A stretch of DNA of 64,000 bases, from assembly GCF_002257705.1 (NCBI RefSeq), contig NZ_LSLK01000072.1:75139-139138 (forward strand). The letters are read 5' to 3'. The stretch's first letter is position 1. Each line of letters opens with the position of its first letter. The position numbers and the translations under genes are program-made. This DNA is from Sporomusa silvacetica DSM 10669. GTDB lineage: Bacteria > Bacillota > Negativicutes > Sporomusales > Sporomusaceae. The notes under the pieces were generated by a model, which did not search any database, was not told where the DNA came from, and worked only from the letters and a program-made list of their open reading frames with translations. Below, piece after piece: positions 24,891 to 34,476 of this stretch.

Positions 24891-26795
24891 TCAGTTAGCA
24901 AACTGGTCCACTAGTTCATTAAGATAGGTCCAGCGCTCAAGCAATTCGTCAAGCTTAGTTTCCAGCTCCTGCTGCCTGTCAGTAAGCTTCTGCAACAATT
25001 CGAAGTCACTGCCTGCCGTATTAATGCCTGCCGCTACCTGAGCCAGCTCCTGCTCAACGCTGGTGATTATCTCTTCAATCTGGTCATATTCCCGCTGTTC
25101 TTTGAAAGACAGCTTGCGGGGCCGTTCTTTAGGTTTGTCCTGCACTGTTGGTTTCTTATCTGCTGCACCTTTGCTTTTATCGGCATTTTCCGTTTCCTGC
25201 ATACTGATTTTGTCCTGATAATCTGAGTAATTGCCAGGATATTGTGTAATCTTGCCTTGGCCCTCAAAAACAAACAGTTTTTCAACAACCCTGTCAAGAA
25301 AATATCTGTCATGAGACACCACAATCACCGCACCGGGAAAGTCGTCAAGGTAGTCTTCCAGAATGCTTAAGGTCTGCACATCCAGGTCATTGGTGGGTTC
25401 ATCCAACAAGAGCACATTAGGTGCGCTTATAAGAATCCGGAGCAAAAACAAACGACGCTTTTCCCCGCCTGACAGCTTGGCAATCGGTGTCCATTGCAGG
25501 CTGGGCGGAAAGAGGAATCGTTCCAGAAGCTGTCCTGCGCTTATTGTACCACCATCAGCGGTAGGTAAAAAGTGAGCTTCTTCCTTGATATATTCAATAA
25601 CCCGCAAATCTTGGTTCATTTCACTGCTTTCCTGCGAAAAATATCCGATTTTCACAGTCTGACCAATCTCCACCTGCCCGCTGCCAGCAGTCAACCTCCC
25701 TGTAATCAGGTTGAGCAAGGTGGATTTGCCGCTGCCATTGGGGCCGATAATTCCTACTCTGTCATTTTTGAGTACAATGTAATTGAAGTCCTCAATTAGC
25801 GTTTTGCCGTCAAACTCTTGGTTAATATGCTCCAGCTCGATAATCTTACGCCCCAACCGGCTGGCCCCCACAGCAATCTCCAATTGGCCGTTTGCTGATT
25901 CAGGCGTCTGGGCACTTAGCTCCTCAAACCGCTCAATTCTCGCCTTTTGCTTGGTACTGCGGGCCTGTGCCCCCCGCCTTATCCAGGCCAGCTCATTTCT
26001 CAGGATATTCTGGCGCTTACGCTCGCAGGCTTCCTGTTGTTCTTCCCGCTCCGCCTTGGATTCCAAAAACTGGCTGTAGTTCCCCATATAGGTATACAGA
26101 TTTCCTTTATCCAGTTCGATGATCCGGTTTGTCACTCTGTCCAGGAAGTATCGATCATGGGTAATCATCAGTAGTGCACCCTTACGTTTGGCCAGGTATT
26201 GTTCCAACCAAGCTACCGTCTGGTTATCGATATGGTTGGTAGGCTCATCCAGGATTAAAAGGTCTGCAGGATTAATGAGCGCACTGGCTAACGCGATTCG
26301 TTTGCGCTGTCCGCCAGACAAGGTGCTGACAATAGCTGCAAAATCAAGAATTCCCAGCTTAGTAAGAACTGTTTTAGCGTCACTTTCTAATTGCCAGGCA
26401 TTGTTCGCATCCATTTGTTGGCTTAATGCAATAAGCCGCTTTTGACACGCCTCATCTGCCGGACAATTTTGCGCCTGCAGCAAAACCTGTTCGTATTCTC
26501 GCAGCACCTGCATCACTGGTGAATGGCCTTTGAAAACCTGTTCCAGCACAGTAGCATTAGCATCAAATTCGGGGTTTTGCGGCAAATATTCGATCTGCAG
26601 GCTGTTACCTGTCGTTATTTTACCAGCATCGGCTGTATCCACGCCGGCAATAACCTTCAAAAAAGTGGATTTACCTGTGCCATTGACGCCAATCAAACCA
26701 ATTTTATCACCCTCGTCAACGCCAAAAGTAACTTGCCTAAATAAGACTTTCTCGCCGTAGCTTTTCGTCACATTCTCTAGAGATAGTAAGTTCAT
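24891..26795 (-). CDS. uup: ABC-F family ATPase (Uup-like)
   Basis: A soluble protein of 634 residues with two ABC ATPase domains and no membrane part. Walker A motifs are GVNGTGKSTFLKV and GPNGSGKSTLLNL; signatures are LSGGQRKR and LSGGEKRR; Walker B motifs are LLILDEPTNHID and VLLLDEPTNDLD. A charged linker precedes a C-terminal coiled coil (about 560-630), the arrangement of Uup. ABC-F proteins act on the ribosome or on branched DNA structures; which applies here is not clear. Confidence 0.92.
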   Translation of the reverse strand: MNLLSLENVTKSYGEKVLFRQVTFGVDEGDKIGLIGVNGTGKSTFLKVIAGVDTADAGKITTGNSLQIEYLPQNPEFDANATVLEQVFKGHSPVMQVLREYEQVLLQAQNCPADEACQKRLIALSQQMDANNAWQLESDAKTVLTKLGILDFAAIVSTLSGGQRKRIALASALINPADLLILDEPTNHIDNQTVAWLEQYLAKRKGALLMITHDRYFLDRVTNRIIELDKGNLYTYMGNYSQFLESKAEREEQQEACERKRQNILRNELAWIRRGAQARSTKQKARIERFEELSAQTPESANGQLEIAVGASRLGRKIIELEHINQEFDGKTLIEDFNYIVLKNDRVGIIGPNGSGKSTLLNLITGRLTAGSGQVEIGQTVKIGYFSQESSEMNQDLRVIEYIKEEAHFLPTADGGTISAGQLLERFLFPPSLQWTPIAKLSGGEKRRLFLLRILISAPNVLLLDEPTNDLDVQTLSILEDYLDDFPGAVIVVSHDRYFLDRVVEKLFVFEGQGKITQYPGNYSDYQDKISMQETENADKSKGAADKKPTVQDKPKERPRKLSFKEQREYDQIEEIITSVEQELAQVAAGINTAGSDFELLQKLTDRQQELETKLDELLERWTYLNELVDQFAN

Positions 26796-26978
26796 GTTCT
26801 AGTCCTTTTCACCATTTTTCTTCATTTTAACATAAATATCAGTTTTATTGAAGAAATACTCTTTACTTTGATGGAAAATAGTAGTATATTAGATTTTTAC
26901 CCCACTCTGTATACCCTTAGTTTTGCTTGCGCAAACTGAAATAACAGCTATTTATTTGAAAAAGAAGGTGTTTTATTG

Positions 26979-28301
26979 ATGGCAACAAATTTCTCAGCCC
27001 TGGGTATTCGCCCTGAGCTGACTCAATTTTTAAAACAATCTGGCATTATCCAGCCTACTCCGGTCCAGATACAAACCATTCCGGTGGTACTGGGAGGCAA
27101 AGATGTCATTGCTCAGTCGCAGACCGGCACCGGCAAGACGCTGGCGTTTTTACTGCCTATTTTAGAAAAAATAAGAAACTCGGCCCCGCATGTACAAGCC
27201 TTAATTGTCACCCCTACCAGGGAATTAACAATGCAAATCAGGGATGAAGCCGTAAAACTGGCAAATGTGCTGGATATTAACGTGTTAGCCGTATATGGCG
27301 GCCAGGATGTGGATGAACAAATTCGCAAACTCCGCGGTCAGCCACATCTTGTTATTGGTACCCCCGGCCGCTTGCTTGACCATGTACGCCGCAAAACCCT
27401 GCTACTTTCAGGAGTATCCAAGCTGGTATTGGATGAGGCTGATCAAATGCTTCATATGGGCTTTTTAGAGGAAGTTGAAGAAGTTATTCAGTTGACTTCC
27501 CAAAAACGGCAAACCCTGTTGTTTTCGGCCACCATGCCGCCAAAGGTACGGGCGCTAGCCGCACGCTATATGACCAAACCGGCAGATATTCATATCCAGA
27601 CTCAAAATATAACCTTAGATGAAATCAAGCAGATTATGATTGAACTACCTGAAGCCGGTAAACTTGATAAACTCTGCGCTATGATTGATGAATATCAACC
27701 CTATCTAGCCATTATCTTCTGCCATACCAAGGACCGGGCCAAGGCTCTCAATACTGCACTCATTCAGCGCGGCTACAAAGTAGACGAACTGCATGGCGAC
27801 TTGTCCCAAACCAAACGCGCTCAGGTTATGAAGCGCTTTAGTGAAGCCAAGCTACAGCTCCTGGTTGCCACTGATATTGCCGCCCGCGGCTTGGATATCG
27901 AAGGTGTTACCCATGTATTTAGTTATGATATCCCGCATGACACCGAAAGTTATATCCACCGTATCGGACGAACTGGCCGGGCCGGTGAAACCGGGACAGC
28001 CATCACCTTCATTATTCCCGGTGAGCATATGTATTTGCGTTTAATTGAACAAGGTATCGGTTCAACGATTGAGAAATATAAGGCCAATGGACAAAAAGTA
28101 ATTAAAAATGCCACCAAAAAAGAAAATCCTACTGCACCTAAGAGATTCATGGAAAAACCAGTGGCCGATAAAAAGACTGCTGATAAAAAGACTGACAGTC
28201 ATGGCGGCAATAATTTAAGAAGCCGTCGCAAACCGAAAGTCGCCAGCACCAAGACCTATGGTGCCAAGCGGAAAGTGAAAGTATCCAAGGGCAAGGCGTA
28301 A
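26979..28301 (+). CDS. DEAD-box RNA helicase
   Basis: A 440-residue ATP-dependent RNA helicase. All core motifs are present: Q motif (GIIQPTPVQIQ), AQSQTGTGKT, PTRELT, GTPGR, DEAD, FSAT, ARGLDI and HRIGRTGRAG. The C-terminal tail (about 375-440) is lysine- and arginine-rich and ends in RKVKVSKGKA, suggesting an RNA-binding extension as in cold-adapted CshA-type helicases. The ATG at 26979 follows GAAGGTG by 8 bases. Repeat copy B lies immediately downstream. Confidence 0.94.
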   Translation: MATNFSALGIRPELTQFLKQSGIIQPTPVQIQTIPVVLGGKDVIAQSQTGTGKTLAFLLPILEKIRNSAPHVQALIVTPTRELTMQIRDEAVKLANVLDINVLAVYGGQDVDEQIRKLRGQPHLVIGTPGRLLDHVRRKTLLLSGVSKLVLDEADQMLHMGFLEEVEEVIQLTSQKRQTLLFSATMPPKVRALAARYMTKPADIHIQTQNITLDEIKQIMIELPEAGKLDKLCAMIDEYQPYLAIIFCHTKDRAKALNTALIQRGYKVDELHGDLSQTKRAQVMKRFSEAKLQLLVATDIAARGLDIEGVTHVFSYDIPHDTESYIHRIGRTGRAGETGTAITFIIPGEHMYLRLIEQGIGSTIEKYKANGQKVIKNATKKENPTAPKRFMEKPVADKKTADKKTDSHGGNNLRSRRKPKVASTKTYGAKRKVKVSKGKA

Positions 28302-28325
28302 TTAGCCTTGCCCTTGTTTTTTTTC

Positions 28326-28415
28326 CCAGATGGAAAGTATAACTTTCCCTGGATTGAACGACTAAGGCTTCTACCGGCGTCCTATAGGACTTGGCACAAG
28401 CCAAGTCTTATCTTA
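28326..28415 (+). repeat. Intergenic repeat, copy B (short class, 90 bp)
   Basis: Nearly the same as copy A: CCAGATGGAAAG, a GTATAAC loop, TTGAACGACTAAGGCTTCT, CCGGCGTCCTA and the ACTTGGC-ACAA-GCCAAGT hairpin with CTTATCTTA. It fills the gap between the convergent helicase and topB genes. Its right end overlaps the topB coding sequence: the topB stop codon lies inside the conserved terminal bases. Confidence 0.92.
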
Positions 28416-30405
28416 CTGCTGGTACCGGCATATCAGGCTTATCATTCTTATCATTATAAGAAGCCCGGCAAGCGGGATAGCGTGAACAGCCCCAAAACTT
28501 GCCATGCTTACCATTGCGGAGTTGGAGCACCCCTTTACGACAGCGAGGACAATGATGCTCGCCCTTGAGGGGAATATTGGCCCCCTTGGCCTTTGTGCAC
28601 AGACTGGCCGTAAACCGGGCTTGCTGCATCAGAAAAGTGTCCAGACTGGCATGGCCTTCAGCCATCTGGTGTAAAATATCCTCCCATAAAGCGGTAAAGT
28701 CAGGATAGGTAATTTCTTCCGGCAGTATATCGACAAGCAAATACGCCGGTTCAGTGGGTTTTAGATATTTTCTTTTCGTTTCTTCCTGCAAAAAGCCACG
28801 GTCAATCAATTCTTTAATTATGGTAGCGCGGGTAGCCTCGGTGCCAATACCGGCCACATCTTTGAGCTGCTTTTTCAAGTCAGGATTTTTTACATATTTA
28901 TGTATTTCTTTCATAGCAGCCAGCAGCGTAGCTGCCGTAAACCTACCTGGTGGTTTTGTTGATTTTTTCTCAGCTGAAGCTCGTATAAATAAAGGCTGAT
29001 CACCTTTCATCATGGATGGCAGCATTGTACTGTCATCCTCTTTTTTTTCTTCGGCATCGGCGCTATAAATTTCTTTCCAGCCCAATTCCTTAACAATGCG
29101 TCCATTGGCAATGAAAGTTTCACCGGCATGTTCCAGTTCAGCCCGCGTCTGGTCATAAACATGAACCAGATAAAATTGGGCAATATAGGTCTGAGCAATA
29201 AGGAAGTAAATATTTCTTTCGGTTTCGTTCAAACTGGCAAAATTGCATCGTTCCACAGTAGGTATAATGGCATGGTGAGCGGTGATTTTCTTGTCATTCC
29301 AGGCACGGCTGCTAATATTGATATCGGCTTTAGCCGCCCAGCCTGCCAGTTCGTTATTGGCAATTCTGCCTAAATTGCCAATAATTGTGGCAGCATCTTC
29401 ATGCTGAGACTCAGGCAAGAATTCGCAGTCAGAACGCGGGTAGGTAGTCAGCTTGCGCTCATATAGCTTTTGGGCCGTATCTAATACCACCTGCGGATCA
29501 TAACCAAACTTTTTACCAGCCATGACCTGCAGGGTCGAAAGCGCTAGCGGCAGACGCTGCTGCTCCTTCTTTTCGGTTGTTTCGCATGAAATTACAGTTG
29601 CTGGCTCATTAGCTGACTGCAGCCTTGCCAGCAAGTCCTTGGCAATGGTTTTATCTGCCAACCGGCCTTCCGTATCAAGACCTGGTTGTTCCTCTTGCGG
29701 TTTCCAATAGGCGGTAAAAACAGTGGCCTCATGTTCAAAATCAGCTTTAACAGTAAAATACTCCACTTGGTTGAAACTTTCTATTTCTCGCTCTCGACGA
29801 ACAACAAGGGCCAAGGTCGGGGTCTTCACCCGTCCTACCGGCAAGGTTGTGCGGTGCCCTGCCTGCTGGGCAGCTAACGTATACGCTCTGGACAGATTCA
29901 TGCCAATCAGCCAGTCAGCACGGGATCTGGCTAAGGCTGACTGCTTCAAGTCATGAAATTCCTGGTTATCACGCAGGCTGATAATGGCTTTTTTTATGCT
30001 ATGCTCGTCAAGTGCATTTAACAAAATCCGGCGTACCGGCTTTTGATTATTAACATAATCCAATACTTCATCAATCAGTAACTGTCCTTCACGGTCAGGG
30101 TCACCGGCGTGGACAATTTCTGTTGCCTGGTCGATCAAGCCTTTGACAATTTCAAATTGTTTTTTGCAGGAATCAGCCACCAACAGCTTCCAGTTTTGCG
30201 GAATTATCGGTAAATCCTCTACCCGCCATCTTTCATATTTGGGATCATATTCGTCTGGTTCAGCCTGACGGAGAATGTGCCCATACCCCCAGGTAATTAC
30301 GCCATCGCCGGTAGTAATATATCCATCCTTGCGGCTTACCGGTCCTGGCAAATATTTCGCAATTTCAGCTGCCATGCTGGGTTTTTCAGCAATATATAGC
30401 TTCAC
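28408..30405 (-). CDS. topB: DNA topoisomerase III
   Basis: A type IA topoisomerase of 665 residues. The Toprim domain has IAEKPSMAAEIAKYL and GDPDREGQLLIDE; the catalytic tyrosine is in KLTTYPRSDCEFLP; the C-terminal zinc ribbon is HCPRCRKGVLQLRN with WGCSRYPAC. It begins with a GTG that overlaps the stop of the rhodanese gene, so the two are coupled. The last codons and stop (PVPAVR, then TAA) run into repeat copy B, suggesting that insertion of the repeat reset the C-terminus. Confidence 0.96.
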   Translation of the reverse strand: MKLYIAEKPSMAAEIAKYLPGPVSRKDGYITTGDGVITWGYGHILRQAEPDEYDPKYERWRVEDLPIIPQNWKLLVADSCKKQFEIVKGLIDQATEIVHAGDPDREGQLLIDEVLDYVNNQKPVRRILLNALDEHSIKKAIISLRDNQEFHDLKQSALARSRADWLIGMNLSRAYTLAAQQAGHRTTLPVGRVKTPTLALVVRREREIESFNQVEYFTVKADFEHEATVFTAYWKPQEEQPGLDTEGRLADKTIAKDLLARLQSANEPATVISCETTEKKEQQRLPLALSTLQVMAGKKFGYDPQVVLDTAQKLYERKLTTYPRSDCEFLPESQHEDAATIIGNLGRIANNELAGWAAKADINISSRAWNDKKITAHHAIIPTVERCNFASLNETERNIYFLIAQTYIAQFYLVHVYDQTRAELEHAGETFIANGRIVKELGWKEIYSADAEEKKEDDSTMLPSMMKGDQPLFIRASAEKKSTKPPGRFTAATLLAAMKEIHKYVKNPDLKKQLKDVAGIGTEATRATIIKELIDRGFLQEETKRKYLKPTEPAYLLVDILPEEITYPDFTALWEDILHQMAEGHASLDTFLMQQARFTASLCTKAKGANIPLKGEHHCPRCRKGVLQLRNGKHGKFWGCSRYPACRASYNDKNDKPDMPVPAVR

Positions 30406-30785
30406 TTAACCACCGGTCCACGCCAGGCGAGCATGCCGCCCTCGATGTTTACTACCTGTTCAAAACCCTTGCTGCGCAGCAGGTTTGTTCCCTGAGCACT
30501 TCTTCTGCCACTGCGGCAAATAAGCAGCACCTGCTGGTCTTTGGGTATTTCATCTAACCGGGTTTCCAATTGGTTGAGCGGGATAAGCACTGCATCAGGA
30601 ATATGTCCTTCCTGATATTCCTGGGGAGTACGCACGTCAATAATGACAGCTTTTTTTGCCTGCCACAAGGAAAGCGCTTCCTCGGTAGTCATACTAATTC
30701 CTCCTTGACTGGCAACAACATGGTTGCAGCCAGCGCTGATAGCCACTACTACTATCAGCATTACTATCATCATTATTTTATTCAT
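30402..30785 (-). CDS. Rhodanese-domain lipoprotein
   Basis: A 127-residue exported protein. An N-terminal hydrophobic stretch ends in a lipobox (VVVAISAGC), so it should be lipid-anchored. The rhodanese domain follows with the active-site loop LLICRSGRRSAQG, where the cysteine would carry a persulfide, and the VIIDVRTPQEYQEGHIP motif. The physiological sulfur acceptor is unknown. The frame opens at 30845; the ATG at 30785 lies downstream of AAGGAG. Stop overlaps the topB start. Confidence 0.88.
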   Translation of the reverse strand: MNKIMMIVMLIVVVAISAGCNHVVASQGGISMTTEEALSLWQAKKAVIIDVRTPQEYQEGHIPDAVLIPLNQLETRLDEIPKDQQVLLICRSGRRSAQGTNLLRSKGFEQVVNIEGGMLAWRGPVVK

Positions 30786-30893
30786 TTTTTCACTATTTTC
30801 TCCTTGTGACATTTTAACATAACTATTAGCAACTGTGCCACCCACAAGTGCAAGAGGAATAGTAAGGAAAATGTAGAATATCTTACATGCAGA

Positions 30894-32072
30894 TTATTTC
30901 TTCACCTTACTGCTTGGCTTAGTTCCTGCTTTTTTAGCAAAAATTTTACCATGGGCTATTTCCTTCGGCAGCATTTCTATCTGTAGCTGTTTTTCAAAGT
31001 GAGTAATTAAAGCAGCCTCGCGTGGTGATACTATGGAAATCGCGATCCCACTTTTCCCCGCCCGCCCAGTACGACCAGTTCGATGCAAATAGATGGCCGG
31101 GTCTTCTGGCAAGTCTAAATTAACTACAAAATCTACTCCGGGGATATCAAGCCCCCGGGCTGCCAAATCAGAGGCAACCAGCAATTGAAGTTTACCACTA
31201 CGAAACCCATCCATGGCCTTTTTCCGATCTTCTTTAAGAAATCGCCCATGGATACCGGCCGCAGTTAAGCCATTATAGTTGAGCTTGTCCACAGTTAACT
31301 CAACATCATCACTACGATTAATAAAGACCAGCGCTCTATCAATGGGAATGGCTCGCACTATTTTGCGCAGCAACTCAAACTTATCCCGCCGCTCGACTAC
31401 AAAATAGATATGCTCAATATCCGGCTTATTGCCGATCTGGTCTTGGGCTGCCAATATTTCAACAGGGTTATTCATAAGTTCTTGCACCCGAGTAAGCGCC
31501 ACCTGTGGTACTGTCGCAGAAAAGGCCAAAAGTTGCCTGTCTTTTTGCGTAGTCTTGATGACAGCTTTGACACTGTCTGTATTATTATCATCAAGCAACC
31601 TGTCAACCTCGTCGAGAACAATGGTCTTAACCGTCTGGGTGTTTATCTTTTTTTTCTGTACCAATTCAAGGATGCGCCCGCTCGAACCGGTAATGATATG
31701 CGGTTTTTCCTTTAATTTATCAATTTGCCGCATAATATTGACATCACCAATGATGGGGGCAGCCGTCACCGGCAGGCCAGTATTAGTTGCCAACAATTCA
31801 ATCTGACGCTGGATCTGGATGGCCAATTCATGAGTTGGTGCCAAAATAAAAGCTTGTGTCTCGCGTTTGGCAGTATCAATTTTTTGGAAAAGCGGTAAAA
31901 GATAAGCCAGTGTTTTTCCTGTACCGGTAGGCGATTGGCCGATAATATCTTTGCCAGCCAATGCTGGTGGTATAACTTCAATTTGTATCGTTGTAGGTTC
32001 AGAAATACCCGCCTTGGTAAGCCCTTGGGCCAGCGGTGCTATCAGCCCTAATTGTAAAAAGTCTTTTTTCAT
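30894..32072 (-). CDS. DEAD-type RNA helicase with a DEVD motif II
   Basis: A second, divergent helicase of 392 residues. It has GQSPTGTGKT, APTHELA, GSSGR, FSAT, ARGLDI and HRTGRTGRAG, but motif II reads VLDEVDRLLDD, that is DEVD and not DEAD. The C-terminal tail is short and basic (KKAGTKPSSKVKK). The sequence is only moderately similar to the plus-strand helicase at 26979, so it is not a recent duplicate. The ribosome site (GGGAGG) is rather far upstream of the ATG. Confidence 0.9.
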   Translation of the reverse strand: MKKDFLQLGLIAPLAQGLTKAGISEPTTIQIEVIPPALAGKDIIGQSPTGTGKTLAYLLPLFQKIDTAKRETQAFILAPTHELAIQIQRQIELLATNTGLPVTAAPIIGDVNIMRQIDKLKEKPHIITGSSGRILELVQKKKINTQTVKTIVLDEVDRLLDDNNTDSVKAVIKTTQKDRQLLAFSATVPQVALTRVQELMNNPVEILAAQDQIGNKPDIEHIYFVVERRDKFELLRKIVRAIPIDRALVFINRSDDVELTVDKLNYNGLTAAGIHGRFLKEDRKKAMDGFRSGKLQLLVASDLAARGLDIPGVDFVVNLDLPEDPAIYLHRTGRTGRAGKSGIAISIVSPREAALITHFEKQLQIEMLPKEIAHGKIFAKKAGTKPSSKVKK

Positions 32073-32199
32073 ATACTATTTATTCAACCTCCCGCTACCT
32101 AAATCTGTTAGTTATTATCATGCCCTAATTCAACAACAACTACTGTAATCCCTTTTCTAGCAATAACGACCATTCAATAATCTTGAGGAGATGAGCCAG

Positions 32200-32514
32200 A
32201 TGAGTGACAACATTTTAGAATTTTACCAATCGCTAGGCTTTGAAGAAACCGAAGTGGAAGATGGGCAACCAGTGCTGGGTATTGAGCTTACGCCAGAGGG
32301 GGCTTACGCCTTACTCACTGATGCGGAGGGCCTCATGCCGAAAACGCCTAACCATGAAATCATCTTTGCCTACTACACGCCAGAAGATTCCTACCTCTGG
32401 AGCGCGAGCTTCAAAAATTCCACTGTGTTTAAAAACCTTTGGACAGCGGCAGCAACCATGGAAGACAAACTGGCGGCTATCACAAACCATCGGGAAGCAA
32501 ATCAAAGGTTTTAG
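32200..32514 (+). CDS. Conserved-looking hypothetical protein
   Basis: A 104-residue acidic protein beginning MSDNILEFYQSLGFEETEVE. It has an alternating polar pattern with aromatic residues (FAYYTPEDSYLWSASF) and ends in a helical stretch. No signal peptide, membrane segment or metal motif is seen and I do not recognise the family. GAGGAG lies 9 bases before this ATG, whereas the earlier ATG at 32191 abuts it, so the shorter start is chosen. A long hairpin element follows at once. Confidence 0.7.
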   Translation: MSDNILEFYQSLGFEETEVEDGQPVLGIELTPEGAYALLTDAEGLMPKTPNHEIIFAYYTPEDSYLWSASFKNSTVFKNLWTAAATMEDKLAAITNHREANQRF

Positions 32515-32527
32515 TAAAATAGGCCCC

Positions 32528-32625
32528 AAAAGGCGAGATTGCTTACACTATTGTTCACAATGATTGGGAACAGGTGCTTCCTGTTCCCAATCATTGCGAG
32601 CGACAGTACGGCAATCTCGCCTTTT
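32528..32625. repeat. Long palindromic element with GCAATCTCGCC arms
   Basis: A two-stage hairpin: outer arms AAAAGGCGAGATTGC / GCAATCTCGCCTTTT (15 bp, perfect), an internal loop, and inner arms CAATGATTGGGAACAGG / CCTGTTCCCAATCATTG (17 bp, perfect) with a five-base tip. The CATTGCGAGCG..GCAATCTC core resembles palindromic units scattered through many bacterial genomes. With flanking A and T runs it may also terminate transcription from both sides. Confidence 0.85.
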
Positions 32626-32665
32626 ATTTCCCTAACAGAAAGGTTAACTTTGCTTATCTTACCTG

Positions 32666-34024
32666 CTAATTAGTCAGGCTGCGAACAGGAGCCGGGATTC
32701 TCCCGCCCCGGGCAATAAAATCGTCTGATTTAAACTTGCTCACAGGTATAATCGGGCTATAGCCCAACAGTCCGCCGAATTCAACATTATCCCCAACTTT
32801 TTTACCTGGTACAGGAATAACCCGCACAGCCGTTGTCTTGTTATTAATCATGCCAATGGCAGCTTCGTCGGCAATAATAGCCGATATGGTAGCTGCCGAA
32901 GTATCTCCCGGAATAGCAATCATATCAAGACCAACCGAGCATACACAGGTCATCGCCTCTAATTTTTCCAACGTCAAGCTGCCACGTTCGATAGCGGCAA
33001 TCATGCCCGCGTCTTCGCTGACTGGGATAAAGGCTCCGCTAAGACCGCCTACATGGGAGGAAGCCATCAAGCCACCTTTTTTAACAGCATCATTTAAAAG
33101 CGCTAGGGCTGCCGTTGTACCTGGTGCTCCACAACTTTCCAGACCCATTTCTTCCAGGATATGTGCTACACTGTCACCAACCGCCGGTGTCGGTGCCAGT
33201 GATAAGTCGATAATTCCAAACGGATAACCAAGCCGCCGTGAGGCTTCCTGAGCCACTAATTGGCCAACACGGGTAATTTTAAAGGCCGTGCGTTTTATCG
33301 TTTCAGCTACAGCACTAAAATCCTGACCTCGTACATCTTCCAGTGCCCGTTTAACAACACCCGGACCGCTTACGCCTACATGGATAGTAACCTCAGGCTC
33401 ACCAACTCCGTGGAATGCGCCAGCCATAAAGGGATTGTCCTCAGGCACGTTAGCAAACACTACCAGTTTAGCACAGCCTAGTGCGTCCCGGTCTTTGGTC
33501 CGTTCGGCGGTAAGCTTGATAATCTCGCCCATTTCCCGGACACAGTCCATATTAATACCCGCTTTAGTTGAGCCCAAATTGACTGACGAGCATACTCGTT
33601 CAGTCACTGCCAATGCCTCCGGAATGGAGCGAATCAGTATACGGTCCCCTTTGGTATAGCCTTTTTGAACAAGCGCAGTGAAACCGCCAATAAAGTTTAC
33701 CCCGACTTCCTTGGCAGCAGCATCCAATGCCTGTGCCACTGCAACATAGCTATCTGTATGGCAGCTTTCGGCAGCAATAGCAATCGGCGTTACCGAAATA
33801 CGTTTATTAATAATAGGTATGCCATATTCAGCTTCGATATCTTCCCCTGTCTTAACCAATTTTTCAGCAGTACGGGTAATCTTGTCATAGATATTTTGAC
33901 AAAATATCTTAGTATCCGGGTGCCCGCAGTCTCGCAGGCTGATTCCCATCGTAATTGTCCGAATATCGAGCTTATTTTCTTCAATCATGCGGTTAGTTTC
34001 ATTAACGTCCTTCATTGTGAACAT
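32666..34024 (-). CDS. UPF0210/PFL-like protein
   Basis: A 452-residue cytoplasmic protein of the UPF0210 (DUF711, PFL-like) family, whose fold is related to glycyl-radical enzymes but which lacks the glycyl radical loop. Typical segments are ITMGISLRDCGHPD, GGFTALVQKG, FGIIDLSLAPTPAVGDSVA and the closing RGGRIPAPVRSLTN. Function is unknown. It follows the ACT-domain gene by 37 bases, the fixed pairing for this family, so the ACT protein may regulate it. GGAGG precedes the ATG. Confidence 0.92.
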   Translation of the reverse strand: MFTMKDVNETNRMIEENKLDIRTITMGISLRDCGHPDTKIFCQNIYDKITRTAEKLVKTGEDIEAEYGIPIINKRISVTPIAIAAESCHTDSYVAVAQALDAAAKEVGVNFIGGFTALVQKGYTKGDRILIRSIPEALAVTERVCSSVNLGSTKAGINMDCVREMGEIIKLTAERTKDRDALGCAKLVVFANVPEDNPFMAGAFHGVGEPEVTIHVGVSGPGVVKRALEDVRGQDFSAVAETIKRTAFKITRVGQLVAQEASRRLGYPFGIIDLSLAPTPAVGDSVAHILEEMGLESCGAPGTTAALALLNDAVKKGGLMASSHVGGLSGAFIPVSEDAGMIAAIERGSLTLEKLEAMTCVCSVGLDMIAIPGDTSAATISAIIADEAAIGMINNKTTAVRVIPVPGKKVGDNVEFGGLLGYSPIIPVSKFKSDDFIARGGRIPAPVRSLTN

Positions 34025-34061
34025 GTGTATATTCCTCCAAGCTTAAGACTGACTAGAGTGG

Positions 34062-34331
34062 TTATATGCGGTGCATTACATTGAATATATCTTCATGCTG
34101 TACTTTAATATCAAGACCCATAGCAGTACCCTTTTCTCCTAGCAGTTGACCTAAATCTTTCAGACTGATAATAGCTTGTGACATATTAACCAACATGACC
34201 ATGTTAAAGAAGCCTTCCAGGATATTCTGGTTGATATTAAGAATATTAATATTGTTCTCCGCCAAAATATTACTGATCATGGCAATAATGCCGACCCTAT
34301 CTTGTCCGACAATTGTTATTACAGTTTTCAT
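34062..34331 (-). CDS. ACT domain protein (UPF0237)
   Basis: An 89-residue stand-alone ACT domain beginning MKTVITIVGQDRVGIIAMIS, with NINILNINQNILEGFFNMVM as the ligand-facing region. ACT domains usually bind amino acids. Its gene sits directly upstream of the UPF0210 gene, as in many Firmicutes, and the pair likely forms a regulated unit. The start at 34331 follows GGAG by about 9 bases; the track upstream has no better site. Confidence 0.92.
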   Translation of the reverse strand: MKTVITIVGQDRVGIIAMISNILAENNINILNINQNILEGFFNMVMLVNMSQAIISLKDLGQLLGEKGTAMGLDIKVQHEDIFNVMHRI

Positions 34332-34423
34332 AGTATCACACTCCAAAATTTTGTATTATCTGCTTAATGGTATGATAATATTATACTCATTTTCAGGAAA
34401 AAGCCAAGCGTATGTACAGAAAA

Positions 34424-34452
34424 AACACCTGTCGCCCATGACAGGTGTCAAT
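34424..34452 (-). terminator. Terminator after the thioredoxin-reductase-like gene
   Basis: On the minus strand ACACCTGTC and GACAGGTGT pair around ATGGGC, followed by TTTTTTC. It separates this gene from the ACT/UPF0210 pair. Confidence 0.85.
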
Positions 34453-34476
34453 TTGTTCGTGCATTGACTTATAAAA

